NCBI GenBank assembly: GCA_965207755.1
Contig: OZ242297.1
Coordinates: 3,596,001-3,660,000 of the forward strand
DNA: 64,000 nt
Direction of reading: 5' to 3'
Origin: Aldehydirespirator sp028819505
Lineage (GTDB): Bacteria > Actinomycetota > Acidimicrobiia > Acidimicrobiales > Aldehydirespiratoraceae
Positions 27,133 through 36,336 of the stretch are shown one piece after another; positions within the stretch are counted from its first letter, which is position 1; each line of letters begins with the position of its first letter. The notes below the pieces were generated by a model. That model was given only the letters and a program-made list of their open reading frames with translations. It did not search any database and was not told where the DNA came from. The position numbers and the translations under genes were made by a program.

Positions 27133-29598
27133 TCATGCGCGGGGGGCCAGGTTGGCCGGGTCGTAGGCCGGCTCGGCCAGCACCGTACACACCCGGCGCT
27201 CTCCCAGCAGGTCGAGCTCGAACGTCGATCCGGGCGCCTCGAACTCCGGGGCCACATACACGAAGGCAAGGCTGCGGCCCACGGTGTGGCCCCAGGCGCC
27301 GCTGGTGGCGATGCCCATGACGCTGCCCTTCGCGTCGAAGGCGGGCTCGTTGCCGCGCACGTCGTTGTCGGTGGCGTCCACCTCGCAGTACACCAGCACC
27401 ATCGACAGCGGCTCGGCCTGGTCGCGGCGGGCCACGGTGGCGTCGCGGCCCATGAAGGGTCGGCTGAGATCGATGAAGCGCTCGAGGCGGGCCTCGATGG
27501 GGGTGATCTCGGTGGTGAGCTCCGAGCCCCACGCCTTGTAGCCCTTCTCGATGCGCATGACGTTCATGGCGTAGCTGCCGAAGTGGACCATGCCGTGGGG
27601 CTCGCCCGCGGCCACCACCGCGTCGTAGAGCTCGGCCAGGCTGTCCATGCCGCAGTGCAGTTCCCAGCCCAGCTCCCCCACGTACGACACCCGCAGGGCC
27701 AGGCACGGCACCCCCGCCACCGTGATCTCGGCCGCGGTCAGCCATCTGAAAGCCTCGTTGCTGAGGTCGGCGCCGGTGAGCGGGGCCAGCACGTCGCGGG
27801 CCCGGGGGCCGGTCACGGCCAGGATGCCGGTGGAGCCGGTGACGTCTGAGACGGTCACGTCCTCGCCCTCGGCGACGTGCTGCTCCAGCCAGTCGAGGTC
27901 GTGGCTCTGGCCCATGATGGCCGAGGTCGCATAGAAGCGGTCGGGCGCCAGGCGGGCGATGGTCATCTCGCACTCGATGCCGCCCAACTCCGTGAGCATG
28001 TGCGTCAACCGGATGCCTCCGTCGCGGGCCGGAAGGCGGTTGGCCGACAGGCGGTCGAGCAGGGCGGCCGCGTCGGCTCCGGTCACCTCGAAGGAGGCGA
28101 AGGCACAGATGTCTGCGATCCCGACCCGCTCGCGCACCCCCCGCACCTCGTCGGCCACCGGGTCGAAGGCGTTGGAGCGCCGGAACGAGTGCCGCTCACC
28201 GGTCCCGTCGGGCGAGAAGTACTGGGGCCGCTCCCAGCCGTACACCTCCTGCCACTGGGCGCCCAGCCGGTCGAGGCGATGGTAGATGGGGTCGGTCTTC
28301 TGGGGCCGCCCCGCGGCCCGGTGCTCGCCGGGCAGGCGCACCTGGTACATCTCGTGGTACTCGTCGTGGGCCTTGGCGATGGCGAAGGTCGAGCGAGGCC
28401 CGCTGTGGTCCCCGAAGCGGCGGGGATCCATGCCCCGGACGTTGATCTCGGTCTGGCCGTGGATCATCCACTGGGCCAGGTACTTCCCCGCGCCGGGACC
28501 CTGGGTGATGCCGATGGACGCGCCGTTGCAATGCCAGTAGTTGCGGAGCCCCGGCGCGGGCCCCATCAGATAGCCGGAATCGGGGGTGTGGGTGATCGGG
28601 CCGGACACGATCTGCTTGATGCCGGCCTCCGCGAAGGCGGGGATGCGCATGACGGTGTACTCGAGGCACTCCTCGAGCACGTCGACGTTCTCGCCGGTGA
28701 GGTGGAAGTCGTGGGCCCAGTCGATGCCCTCGACGCCGTACACCCTGGAGTCCGACATCTCGTAGGGACCGACCAGCAGGCCGTCGATCTCCCGGCGGTA
28801 GTAGCACGAGGACCTGGGGTCGCGGGTCACCGGGGGCTCGTAGCCGAGGTCGATCATGGCCTGGAGGGGCTCGGTGACCAGGTACTGGTGGATCACCGAG
28901 ACGATGGGCACGTCCAGGCCGACCATGGCCCCGAGCTGGGGGGCGTAGTGGCCGGCCGCGTTCACGACGTGCTCGCACACGATCCGGTGGCTGTCGCCTG
29001 TGCCCTTGCCGCTCATGCCGCCGGGGGTGGCGATGATCTCCCAGCGCCCGTCGGGCAGGTGGTTCATGTCGGTGACCATGGTGTGGCGCCGTATCTCGCA
29101 GCCGAGGTTGCGAGCGCCCCGGGCCATGGCGTTGGTGCAGCCCGACGGGTCGGTCCAGCCGTCGTCGGGGGTGTAGAAGCCGACCTGGATGTCGCTGAGG
29201 TCCTCCAGCAGCGGATGGCGCTCGCGGATCTCGGCAGGGGAGATCAGGTGCGATTCGATGCCGATCTGGGTGAGCATGGCGTGGACGTAGCGGTGCCAGT
29301 CGACCTCGTCGTCGGTGCGGGCCAGCCGGATCGCTCCGCACCCGTGCCAGCCGGCCGACAGCCCGGTCTCCTCCTCGAGGCGGGGGTACAGGGCCACCGC
29401 CTCCTCATGGACCTTGGCCATGTTCAGGTCGCCGATGAAGTTGGGGACCAGCCCGGCCGCGTGCCAGGTGGACCCTGAGGTCAGCTCGCCCTTCTCCAGC
29501 AGGATGGTGTCGGTCCAGCCCTCATGGGCCAGGTAGTACAGCAGGCCCACCCCCATGGCCCCGCCGCCGATGATCACGCACCGCGCCTCTTGTGTCAC
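27133..29598 (-). CDS. Dimethylglycine / sarcosine dehydrogenase-type flavoprotein, GcvT-fused (copy 1)
   Basis: 821 residues. The N-terminal FAD domain (CVIIGGGAMGVG, 7-18) has SGSTWHAAG, with His46 at the position of the covalent FAD-histidyl link in DMGDH. The C-terminal half is a GcvT-like folate domain (RVGIADICAFASFEVTG..., YVGELGWELHCG...). Expected reaction: oxidative N-demethylation with formaldehyde passed to tetrahydrofolate, electrons to ETF. Start at GTG 29598 behind AGGAGGG; the frame runs open to 29823 without family similarity. A TATTCT box lies just upstream. First gene of a unit with mttB-like and ferredoxin genes. Which methylated amine it uses is not determined. Confidence 0.9.
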   Translation of the reverse strand: MTQEARCVIIGGGAMGVGLLYYLAHEGWTDTILLEKGELTSGSTWHAAGLVPNFIGDLNMAKVHEEAVALYPRLEEETGLSAGWHGCGAIRLARTDDEVDWHRYVHAMLTQIGIESHLISPAEIRERHPLLEDLSDIQVGFYTPDDGWTDPSGCTNAMARGARNLGCEIRRHTMVTDMNHLPDGRWEIIATPGGMSGKGTGDSHRIVCEHVVNAAGHYAPQLGAMVGLDVPIVSVIHQYLVTEPLQAMIDLGYEPPVTRDPRSSCYYRREIDGLLVGPYEMSDSRVYGVEGIDWAHDFHLTGENVDVLEECLEYTVMRIPAFAEAGIKQIVSGPITHTPDSGYLMGPAPGLRNYWHCNGASIGITQGPGAGKYLAQWMIHGQTEINVRGMDPRRFGDHSGPRSTFAIAKAHDEYHEMYQVRLPGEHRAAGRPQKTDPIYHRLDRLGAQWQEVYGWERPQYFSPDGTGERHSFRRSNAFDPVADEVRGVRERVGIADICAFASFEVTGADAAALLDRLSANRLPARDGGIRLTHMLTELGGIECEMTIARLAPDRFYATSAIMGQSHDLDWLEQHVAEGEDVTVSDVTGSTGILAVTGPRARDVLAPLTGADLSNEAFRWLTAAEITVAGVPCLALRVSYVGELGWELHCGMDSLAELYDAVVAAGEPHGMVHFGSYAMNVMRIEKGYKAWGSELTTEITPIEARLERFIDLSRPFMGRDATVARRDQAEPLSMVLVYCEVDATDNDVRGNEPAFDAKGSVMGIATSGAWGHTVGRSLAFVYVAPEFEAPGSTFELDLLGERRVCTVLAEPAYDPANLAPRA

Positions 29599-29701
29599 GG
29601 CCCCTCCTGAGAATATGCACCCGAGCCGCGTCGGTCGGCCGCGGCGAACCGGGAGTGTAGTTGCGGTCGAGTGACCGGCGCGGGGTTGGGTATCGTTCCG
29701 T

Positions 29702-29983
29702 ATGGCCGCCCTGCCGGGGATCGACCCGATGCCGCCGGTGGCGGATCGTGTCCTGCCCTGGGACGGACCGGTCGCCGACACGGTTGCGACCATCGGACGG
29801 GCCCGCTCGGACTGCGGCGACACGTTCGTGGTGCACAGCGGCGAGGACCGTTACCTCTTCCTGTTCACGCCGGCCGGACTGGGCGCCATCTACGCGGTGC
29901 CCGAGGCGCAGACCAGCAAGAGCAACGCCGACTGGAAGATGCTGCGCCGCAAGCTGCCCGACGAGCTGTTCATAGGGCGGCTG
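29702..29983 (+). pseudogene. Cytochrome P450, N-terminal fragment
   Basis: About 93 codons match the N-terminus of bacterial P450s (GDTFVVHSGEDRYLFLFTPAGL, then YAVPEAQTSKSNADWKMLRRKLPDELFIGR). Similarity stops near 29983; the frame continues to 30115 with unrelated sequence and no I-helix or haem-Cys motif exists. A convergent small gene begins 22 bases later, so the 3' four fifths were deleted or replaced. A TATCGT box 5 bases before the ATG suggests the promoter survives. Confidence 0.75.
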
Positions 29984-30004
29984 ATACCTAGCGGCGAGCC
30001 TCGC

Positions 30005-30310
30005 TCACAACTCGAGACCCAGCGACTCCGCCTGCGTTGCCTGCGCCAACTCGACAGAACCGAAGCGGTGCTCAGCGCTTGCGGCCGAGATGTCGAGGGC
30101 CCCACCGATCTGTAGCCACGACGCTCCGGCGTTCCGGGCGGCCACGACCAGTCCGGCAATCTCGGCCCGGGCCGTGTCCCTCACCTCGGTGATGTACTCG
30201 AGGCAATACTCCTCGACCGGCCGTTTGCTGTCCGGTGATGGCCCGTGCTCCTCAAACCAGTCCGCAAGCTCCTCCGCCTGCTCCACGGCTTCCTGGAGTG
30301 GTCGCGACAC
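30005..30310 (-). CDS. Small putative helix-turn-helix protein
   Basis: 101 residues. An acidic helical N-terminus (LQEAVEQAEELADWFEEHG) is followed by an all-helical half containing AARNAGASWLQIGGALDISAASAEHRFG, a pattern like the sigma-region-4/HTH helices of small actinobacterial DNA-binding proteins (AGASW..IG.ALG.S...A..RFG). No membrane segment. Isolated, convergent with the P450 remnant, so probably arrived with the event that truncated it. Regulatory target unknown. Confidence 0.6.
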   Translation of the reverse strand: MSRPLQEAVEQAEELADWFEEHGPSPDSKRPVEEYCLEYITEVRDTARAEIAGLVVAARNAGASWLQIGGALDISAASAEHRFGSVELAQATQAESLGLEL

Positions 30311-30536
30311 GCGTTCACTATAGACCGATCCTCCAAATCGAAGTGCCAGGGCGGCTCACAGCCGACGGAGGTATTTTTGCCTCGCAACCATCGACACCGT
30401 GCCTCAGTGCACTGGGGAGGATGAGCGGGTCCATGGCACGATTGTCTCATACGTTCCCGCGCGCCCCGCGGCCCAACTGCGGTCAGTCGGACGAGGCGGC
30501 GTCGATGCCGGCCCGCAAGCTGGCAGGGCTTGACGG

Positions 30537-32996
30537 CTAGGGGCCGTCCTCCAGGCGGACTCGCTGGTTGCGGGGGTCGTAGAAGCTGCGGATCGACGGG
30601 GTGGCCGGAACGAACTCGCCGCCGATGTTGACCTCGAAGGTACCGGCGTCGAGCCACTCCTGGACCACGCCCTCGTTGCCGGGCCGGTGCAGGTAGCCCA
30701 TGGTCAGGCAGCGGTCCTCGACGTAGCTCCACATCGACGACGTGGTGCTGCCCACCGGCTCGCCGTTCCGCAGGATCGGGTCGTCGTGGTAGCACAGCAT
30801 CTCGGGGTGCTCCAGACGGAACTGGATCAGGCGCTTGTTGCGGGGCTGTTCCCGCTGGTTCTCCAGCGCGGTCCGGCCGTTCCACGGGTTGGGCTTGTCC
30901 CAGCCGACGGTGAAGCCCAGCCCGGCCTCGATCGGCGTGTCCTCGTCGGTGATGTCGTGGCCCCAGTGCCGGTAGCCCGACTCGAGCCGCAGCGTGTTCA
31001 TGGCGTGGTAGCCGGCCAGGGCCAGGCCGTGGGGCTCGCCCGCGCCCATCAGCGCGTCGTAGAGCTCCACCGCGCGCTCGTTGGGCAGGTACAGCTCCCA
31101 GCCGAGCTCGCCCACGTAGCTCATGCGCAGGGCCAGCACGTCGATGCCGGCGACGTCGATGCGCTGGGACGTGCCGAACGGGAAGTCGGTGTTGGTGAGG
31201 GACGCGCCGGTGAGCGGGGCAAGCACGAAGCGTGCCTTGGGGCCCATCAGGCCGATCATGGCCCAGTGCTCGGTGATGTCGGATATCTCGACGTTGCGGC
31301 CCCGGCTGGCCCGGCGCAGGCGGGCCCAGTCCCGGGTCTGGGCCGCGGCCGCGGTCACCACCAGGAAGCGGTCCAGGCCCAGACGGGTGACCGTCAGGTC
31401 GGCCTCGATCCCGCCCCGGTCGTTGCACCACTGGGTGTACACCGCCCGGCCGACGGGCACGTCGATGCGGGCCACGCTCAGCTCGTCGAGCACCTCCAGC
31501 GAGTCGGGGCCGTCCACGGTGAACTTGGCGAAGGAGGTCTGGTCGAACAGCGCCACCCGCTCCCGCACGGCACGGCACTCCTCGCCGGCGTTGGCCCACC
31601 AGTTCTGCTTGCCGTAGCTGTACTCGTACTCCCGGGCCTGGCCGTCGAAGGCGTACCAGTTTGGCCGCTCCCAGCCCGCGGTCTCGCCGAACACCGCTCC
31701 GGCCGCGTCCAGGCGGTCGTGAAGCGGCGACACCCGCCGGCCCCGGGCACTCTCGTACTGGTAGAAGGGCCAGTGCATGGCGTAGAGCAGACCCAGGCTC
31801 TCGGGGACGCGCTCGGACAGGTAGGCGGGCGCCGCTTGGAACGGAAACGCCCGGCGGACGTCCACCGACGACAGGTCCATGGGGGGATGGCGGTCGGCGA
31901 TCCAGTCGGCCAGGGCCCACCCCACGCCGCCCGCGGACTGGATGCCCACCGAATTGAACCCGGCCGCCACGAAGCATCCGTCCACCTCGGGTGACTCGCC
32001 CAGGTAGTACACCCCGTCGGGGGTGAAGGCCTCGGGGCCGTTGAGGAACAGCTGGATGCCGCACTCCCCCAGCGCGGGAACCCGGTGGATGGACCGCTCG
32101 AAGATCGGGCCGATGTGGTCCCAGTCCTCGCCGAGGGTGCCGAAGGAGAAGTCGCGGCCGATGCCGTCGAGGCTCCACACCTTGCCCCGTGGCTCGAAGA
32201 AGCCGGCCATGAGCTTGCCGGTCTCCTCCTTGAAGTACGTGTAGTTGCCGGGGTCGCGCAGCACCGGCGTGTCGGCGTCGAGCCCCAGCGGCTCGGAGAC
32301 GACGTAGAAGTGCTCGCAGGCCTGCAGCGGCACGTTCACCCCGGCCTGGGCCGCGAGCTGGCGGGTCCAGATGCCGGTGGCCAGCACCACGGTCTCGGTC
32401 TCGATGCCGCCGTGGGTGGTGTCGACCCCGGCGATGGCGTCCCCGCGGGTGCGCAGCCCGGTGACCGCGACGTCCTCGAGGATGCGCACTCCCCGGCTGC
32501 GGGCCCCCTTGGCCAGCGCCATGGTGGTGTCCACCGGGGACGTGTGGCCGTCCCGGGGGATGTACAGCGCGCCCACCAAGTCGTCGGTGCGGACCAGCGG
32601 CCAGCGCTCCCGCAGTTCGTCCATGCCGATCTCGCGGGTCTCGACCCCCACCGACATGGCCATGGCCGCGCCCCGCCTGATCTCCTCCCAGCGCTCGGCG
32701 TCGGCAGCCACCGAGATCGACCCGGGCGTGCGGCAGCCGGTGGCCTGGCCGGTCTCGTCCTCGAGGGCCTCGTAGAGGCGGGCCGAGTAGGTGGCCAGCT
32801 TGGTGAGGCTGAGGGTGGACTTGAGCTGGGACACCAGCCCGGCCGCATGCCAGGTGGTGCCGCCGGTCAGCTTGTTCTGCTCGAGCACCACCACGTCGGT
32901 GATGCCCCGGCGGGCCAGGTGGTAGGCCGCGCTGCAGCCGACGATGCCGCCGCCAACCACCACTACCTGGGCCCGGTCGGGCAGCGGTTGGACCAT
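30537..32996 (-). CDS. Dimethylglycine / sarcosine / N-methylglutamate dehydrogenase-type flavoprotein, GcvT-fused (copy 2)
   Basis: 819 residues, same architecture as the gene at 27133: FAD domain VVVVGGGIVGCSAAYHLARRG, TGGTTWHAAG with His50 as presumed covalent FAD ligand, and a GcvT folate-binding C-terminus (YVGELGWELYLPNERAVELYDALM). Start ATG 32996 behind GGAGGGGAG. It starts 37 bases after mgsC and is the last gene of the mgsABC unit, so the substrate may be N-methylglutamate: classical pathways use a four-subunit MgdABCD here, whereas this is one chain. Dimethylglycine or sarcosine remain possible. Confidence 0.9.
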   Translation of the reverse strand: MVQPLPDRAQVVVVGGGIVGCSAAYHLARRGITDVVVLEQNKLTGGTTWHAAGLVSQLKSTLSLTKLATYSARLYEALEDETGQATGCRTPGSISVAADAERWEEIRRGAAMAMSVGVETREIGMDELRERWPLVRTDDLVGALYIPRDGHTSPVDTTMALAKGARSRGVRILEDVAVTGLRTRGDAIAGVDTTHGGIETETVVLATGIWTRQLAAQAGVNVPLQACEHFYVVSEPLGLDADTPVLRDPGNYTYFKEETGKLMAGFFEPRGKVWSLDGIGRDFSFGTLGEDWDHIGPIFERSIHRVPALGECGIQLFLNGPEAFTPDGVYYLGESPEVDGCFVAAGFNSVGIQSAGGVGWALADWIADRHPPMDLSSVDVRRAFPFQAAPAYLSERVPESLGLLYAMHWPFYQYESARGRRVSPLHDRLDAAGAVFGETAGWERPNWYAFDGQAREYEYSYGKQNWWANAGEECRAVRERVALFDQTSFAKFTVDGPDSLEVLDELSVARIDVPVGRAVYTQWCNDRGGIEADLTVTRLGLDRFLVVTAAAAQTRDWARLRRASRGRNVEISDITEHWAMIGLMGPKARFVLAPLTGASLTNTDFPFGTSQRIDVAGIDVLALRMSYVGELGWELYLPNERAVELYDALMGAGEPHGLALAGYHAMNTLRLESGYRHWGHDITDEDTPIEAGLGFTVGWDKPNPWNGRTALENQREQPRNKRLIQFRLEHPEMLCYHDDPILRNGEPVGSTTSSMWSYVEDRCLTMGYLHRPGNEGVVQEWLDAGTFEVNIGGEFVPATPSIRSFYDPRNQRVRLEDGP

Positions 32997-33033
32997 CGAA
33001 CTCCCCTCCGCCGGGTTGCCGGATGCAGCCGGC

Positions 33034-34398
33034 TCAGCCGGCGCCGGGCACCCAGCCGGTGCCCGCCAGCGGAACTTTAGCCATTGCGGCCGCCTCCACG
33101 GTCAGTGCGGCCAAGTCCTCTGGCTCCAGGTTCAGGACATGCGACTTGCCGTTGGCCCGGGCCAGGATCTGGGTCTCGATGGTCAGCACCTGCAGGTAGT
33201 TGGCCAGACGCCTCCCGGCCAGCACCGGATCCAGCCGGGCCGACAGGTCGGGATCCTGGGTGGTGATCCCGGCCGGGTCGTTGCCCGCCTGGAAGTCCTC
33301 CCAGAACCCGGCCGAGGTGCCCAGCTCCCGATACTCGGCCTCGCAGGCGGGGTCGTTGTCGCCGATGGCGATCAGCGCGGCGGTGCCGATGGAGGCCGCG
33401 TCGGCGCCCAGGGCCAGCGCCTTGGCCACGTCGGCGCCCGAGCGGATGCCGCCCGCCACGATGAGCTTCACCGCGCGGCGGTGTACGCCGAGCTCCCGCA
33501 ATGCCCGCACCGATTCGCCGATGGCGGCCAGCGTCGGGATGCCGACATGCTCGATGAACACGTCCTGGGTGGCCGCGGTGCCGCCCTGCATGCCGTCCAC
33601 CACCACCGCGTCGGCGCCGGCCTTCACCGCCAGCGCGGTGTCGTAGTAGGGGCGAGCCGCGCCGACCTTCACGTAGACCGGCACCTGCCAGCCGGTGATC
33701 TCCCGCAACTCGCCGATCTTGATCTCGAGGTCGTCGGGCCCGGTCCAGTCGGGGTGGCGGCACGCCGAGCGCTGGTCGATGCCCTCGGGCAGGGTGCGCA
33801 TCTCGGCCACCCGCTCGGTGATCTTCTGGCCGAGCAGCATCCCGCCCCCGCCGGGCTTGGCCCCCTGGCCCACCACCACCTCGATGGCGTCGGCCGAGCG
33901 CAGGTGGTCGGGGTTCATGCCGTAGCGCGACGGCAGGTACTGGTACACCAGAGTGGCCGAGTGCCGGCGCTCCTCGTCCGTCATGCCGCCGTCGCCGGTG
34001 GTGGTGGACGTGCCTGCTGCGCTGGCGCCCCGGCCGAGGGCCTCCTTGGCCTGGGCCGACAGCGACCCGAAGCTCATGCCGGCGATGGTGACCGGGATCT
34101 TCAGGTGGACGGGGCGCTCGGCCCGGTCCTCGCCGATCACCACGTCGGTGCCGCAGGCCTCGCGGTAGCCCTCCAGCGGGTAGCGCGACATGGACGCCCC
34201 GAGGAACACGAGGTCGTCGAGGGTGGGCAGGCGGCGCTTGGCCCCCCAGCCCCTGATGCGGTAGATGCCGGTGTTGGCCGCCCGGCGGATCTCGGCGATC
34301 ACGTTGCGGTCGAAGGTGTACGACTCCCGCAGGTGCCAGAAGTCGGGATCCGAGGCCGCCAAGGGCGCCATGCCGTCGTGCGATGGCGTGATCGTCAT
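33034..34398 (-). CDS. mgsC: FMN-binding glutamate-synthase-like subunit (MgsC / GlxD type)
   Basis: 454 residues, the FMN/Fe-S synthase domain of glutamate synthase as a separate protein: RPVHLKIPVTIAGMSFGSLS, GTSTTTGDGGM, GQGAKPGGGGMLLGQK, VDGMQGGTAATQ and the FMN phosphate region VAGGIRSGADVAKALALGADAASIGTAAL. With the amidotransferase and GXGXG genes upstream it forms the three-part N-methylglutamate-synthase-like complex. The ATG overlaps the stop of a 29-codon ORF (TGATG) formed by a dispersed repeat. A general glutamate-synthase role is less likely given the gmaS-like and DMGDH-like neighbours. Confidence 0.88.
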   Translation of the reverse strand: MTITPSHDGMAPLAASDPDFWHLRESYTFDRNVIAEIRRAANTGIYRIRGWGAKRRLPTLDDLVFLGASMSRYPLEGYREACGTDVVIGEDRAERPVHLKIPVTIAGMSFGSLSAQAKEALGRGASAAGTSTTTGDGGMTDEERRHSATLVYQYLPSRYGMNPDHLRSADAIEVVVGQGAKPGGGGMLLGQKITERVAEMRTLPEGIDQRSACRHPDWTGPDDLEIKIGELREITGWQVPVYVKVGAARPYYDTALAVKAGADAVVVDGMQGGTAATQDVFIEHVGIPTLAAIGESVRALRELGVHRRAVKLIVAGGIRSGADVAKALALGADAASIGTAALIAIGDNDPACEAEYRELGTSAGFWEDFQAGNDPAGITTQDPDLSARLDPVLAGRRLANYLQVLTIETQILARANGKSHVLNLEPEDLAALTVEAAAMAKVPLAGTGWVPGAG

Positions 34399-34487
34399 CA
34401 GGCGGCCTCCGAGGAATCCCGCTCTTGTTCGCTGAGCTCACGGGCCGCTCGGGCCACGGCCTCGCTCGCCGGCTCAGAAGTCCTCAT
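34398..34487 (-). CDS. 29-codon ORF bridging mgsB and mgsC (repeat-derived)
   Basis: Reads MRTSEPASEAVARAAREL... and is linked by ATGA to the mgsB stop and by TGATG to the mgsC start. Its codons 7-24 are the dispersed repeat found at three other intergenic places. It is probably not a functional peptide but a path that keeps ribosomes moving from mgsB to mgsC after repeat insertion. Confidence 0.45.
   Translation of the reverse strand: MRTSEPASEAVARAARELSEQERDSSEAA
34414..34475. repeat. Dispersed intergenic repeat, copy 2
   Basis: TCCCGCTC...TCGCT..GCTCACGGGCCGCTCGGGCCACGGCCTCGC, in two blocks; near identical to the copies at 36168 and 38241. It lies between the coupled genes mgsB and mgsC. 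Confidence 0.8.
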
Positions 34488-35197
34488 CGAACCACGCCTG
34501 TCCGCTCGGCCTCCAGGGCGTCCACGTCGTCGATCGTGAAGTTGTAGAGGCGCCGGGCCGACCCGTAGCGGCGGAAGTCGCCCGGGTCGGCGCCGTCCCC
34601 TACCGGGGACGCCGCGGCCAGCAGGCGGGACAGCGTCCCTATGTGCTCGGGACGCATCTCCTTCTCGATGCAGTCGGCGCCCAGCGACTCGACGTCGCCC
34701 CGCACGAAGATCTGCGCCTCGTAGATGGAGTCACCCAGATCCGCGGCGGCGTCGCCGCACACCGCCAGGTTCCCGGCCTGGGCCATGAACGCGCTCATGT
34801 GGCCGACGCTGCCGCCCACCACGATGCCGACCCCCTTCATGGAGATGCCGCAGCGGGCGCCGGCGTTGCCGCCGACAACCACCAGCCCGCCGCAGCCGGT
34901 GGCGCCCGCCGACATGGTCGCGTTGCCGGTGATGTGAACTCTCCCCGACATGATGTTCTCGGCCAGCCCGGTGCTGGCGTTGCCCTCCACCAGCACCCTG
35001 CCCCGCTGGTGCATGCCGGCGCAATAGTAGCCCACCGAGCCCCGCACCACCACGTCGATGTCGGCGGTGATCCCGCAGGCCACCGCGTGGGCCCCCCGGG
35101 GGTTGGCAACCTCGAAGGACTCCCCGTCGGAGGCGTCGTGCAGCGCCTGGTTGAGCTCGCGGCGGCTGACCTCGGCGAGGTCGAAGCGACGCTTCAC
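34484..35197 (-). CDS. mgsB: GXGXG-domain glutamate-synthase-like subunit (MgsB / GlxC type)
   Basis: 237 residues forming the right-handed beta-helix domain of glutamate synthase: repeated glycine-rich strands (GCGGLVVVGGNAGARCGISMKGV, GIVVGGSVGHMSAFMAQAGNLAVCGDAAADLGDSIYEAQIFVRG). GTG start at 35197 overlaps the mgsA TGA (GTGA), so translation is coupled; the frame upstream of it is mgsA in another phase. The third of the three domains that are one polypeptide in GltB. Confidence 0.88.
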   Translation of the reverse strand: MKRRFDLAEVSRRELNQALHDASDGESFEVANPRGAHAVACGITADIDVVVRGSVGYYCAGMHQRGRVLVEGNASTGLAENIMSGRVHITGNATMSAGATGCGGLVVVGGNAGARCGISMKGVGIVVGGSVGHMSAFMAQAGNLAVCGDAAADLGDSIYEAQIFVRGDVESLGADCIEKEMRPEHIGTLSRLLAAASPVGDGADPGDFRRYGSARRLYNFTIDDVDALEAERTGVVR

Positions 35198-36093
35198 GCG
35201 GCCAGGCTCCAGGTGTAGATGCGGGCCGGCTCGGGCTCCCACACCTCGGCGTCGGCCGCGCCCGGCAGGCGGGCGATGGCCCGGTACTCCGACGACATGG
35301 CCACCCAGTCGTCGGTCTCGGCCACCACCGCCGGCTTGCAGGCGATGGGATCGCGCAGGATGGCGAAACCGTCGGCCACGCCGATGGCGAACGTGTAGAA
35401 GCCGTCGAGATCGCTAAGGGCGCCCTCCAGCGCCTGGGAGATGGTGTCGCCGGAGCGGATCCGCCACGCCAGGTAGCCGGCGGCCACCTCGGAGTCGTTC
35501 TCCGTCTGGAACGATTCGCCATGACCCTCGAGGAACCGCCGCAGACGGTTGTGGTTGGACAGCGACCCGTTGTGTACGAGGCACGTGTCGGCGCCGGTGG
35601 CGAACGGGTGCGAGCCGTTGGTGGTGACCGCCGACTCGGTGGCCATGCGGGTGTGGGCCAAGGCGTGAGTGCCGGTGCGGGAGGCCAAGTCGTAGCGCTC
35701 GGCCACCAGGTCGGGGTCGCCGACCGCCTTGTACAACTCGATCTGGGCGCCGTAACTCAGCACCGTCGCCCCGGCCACGTTGTCGATGATCCACTGGCGG
35801 GCGGCCCGGCCGTCGCCGTCGGTGGAGAACACGGCGTGGTCGTGCACGGCCCGCACGGCGACCTCGGCGCCCAGGACTCCCTCCAGCGCGGCTGCCACCG
35901 GGCCCCAGTCCACCGTGATGCCCTCGGCCAGCACAGTGATGCGGGCGCGGCCGGGCAGGCCCGCGTCGTAGGAGGCGAACCCGGCGCTGTCGGGGCCCCG
36001 GTCGCGCATCTCACGCAACATCACCGCGGTCAGCCGGCCCAACTCGTGGCGGTGGGTCCCGGTCTTGCAGAACAGGCCCACGATCCCGCACAT
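35194..36093 (-). CDS. mgsA: Class II glutamine amidotransferase subunit (MgsA / GlxB type)
   Basis: 299 residues with N-terminal nucleophile Cys2 after Met (MCGIVGLFCKTG), MRDRGPDSAGFASYD, ALAHTRMATESAVTTNGSHPFATG, LVHNGSLSNHNRLRR and NDSEVAAGYLAWRI, the standard Ntn-hydrolase glutaminase pattern. In N-methylglutamate synthase this subunit handles the gamma-glutamyl amide (gamma-glutamylmethylamide) that donates methylamine. First gene of mgsA-mgsB-mgsC-flavoprotein; divergent from the gmaS-like gene with a dispersed repeat between. Confidence 0.88.
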   Translation of the reverse strand: MCGIVGLFCKTGTHRHELGRLTAVMLREMRDRGPDSAGFASYDAGLPGRARITVLAEGITVDWGPVAAALEGVLGAEVAVRAVHDHAVFSTDGDGRAARQWIIDNVAGATVLSYGAQIELYKAVGDPDLVAERYDLASRTGTHALAHTRMATESAVTTNGSHPFATGADTCLVHNGSLSNHNRLRRFLEGHGESFQTENDSEVAAGYLAWRIRSGDTISQALEGALSDLDGFYTFAIGVADGFAILRDPIACKPAVVAETDDWVAMSSEYRAIARLPGAADAEVWEPEPARIYTWSLAA

Positions 36094-36167
36094 ACCGCTT
36101 GTCCCCCGAAGTGCTCTAGGTGGCAGAGTCCGGCCCGCACGGTAGCGCCCGGCGCGCCCCCGACCTA

Positions 36168-36229
36168 ATTCCCGCTCATGCTCGCTTCGCTCACGGGCCG
36201 CTCGGGCCAGGGCCTCGCAAGCTCGGCCT
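36168..36229. repeat. Dispersed intergenic repeat, copy 3
   Basis: TTCCCGCTCATGCTCGCT..., then the shared core CTCACGGGCCGCTCGGGCC, ending GCTCGGCC. It lies in the divergent mgsA/gmaS promoter region. Confidence 0.8.
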
Positions 36230-36336
36230 CTGGGCCCGGCGACTCCCCTCGGGCCGGATTCCCCCGGATGATGATCGTTGACTACTCTCGGCTGCCGCGA
36301 CCCAGCCGACTACTGCACGACCACAGGGGGAACCGC

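Noticed and set aside
34398..34487. Treating the mgsB-mgsC bridging ORF as a conserved small protein
   Set aside because: Its sequence is mainly the dispersed repeat, which also occurs outside reading frames elsewhere.
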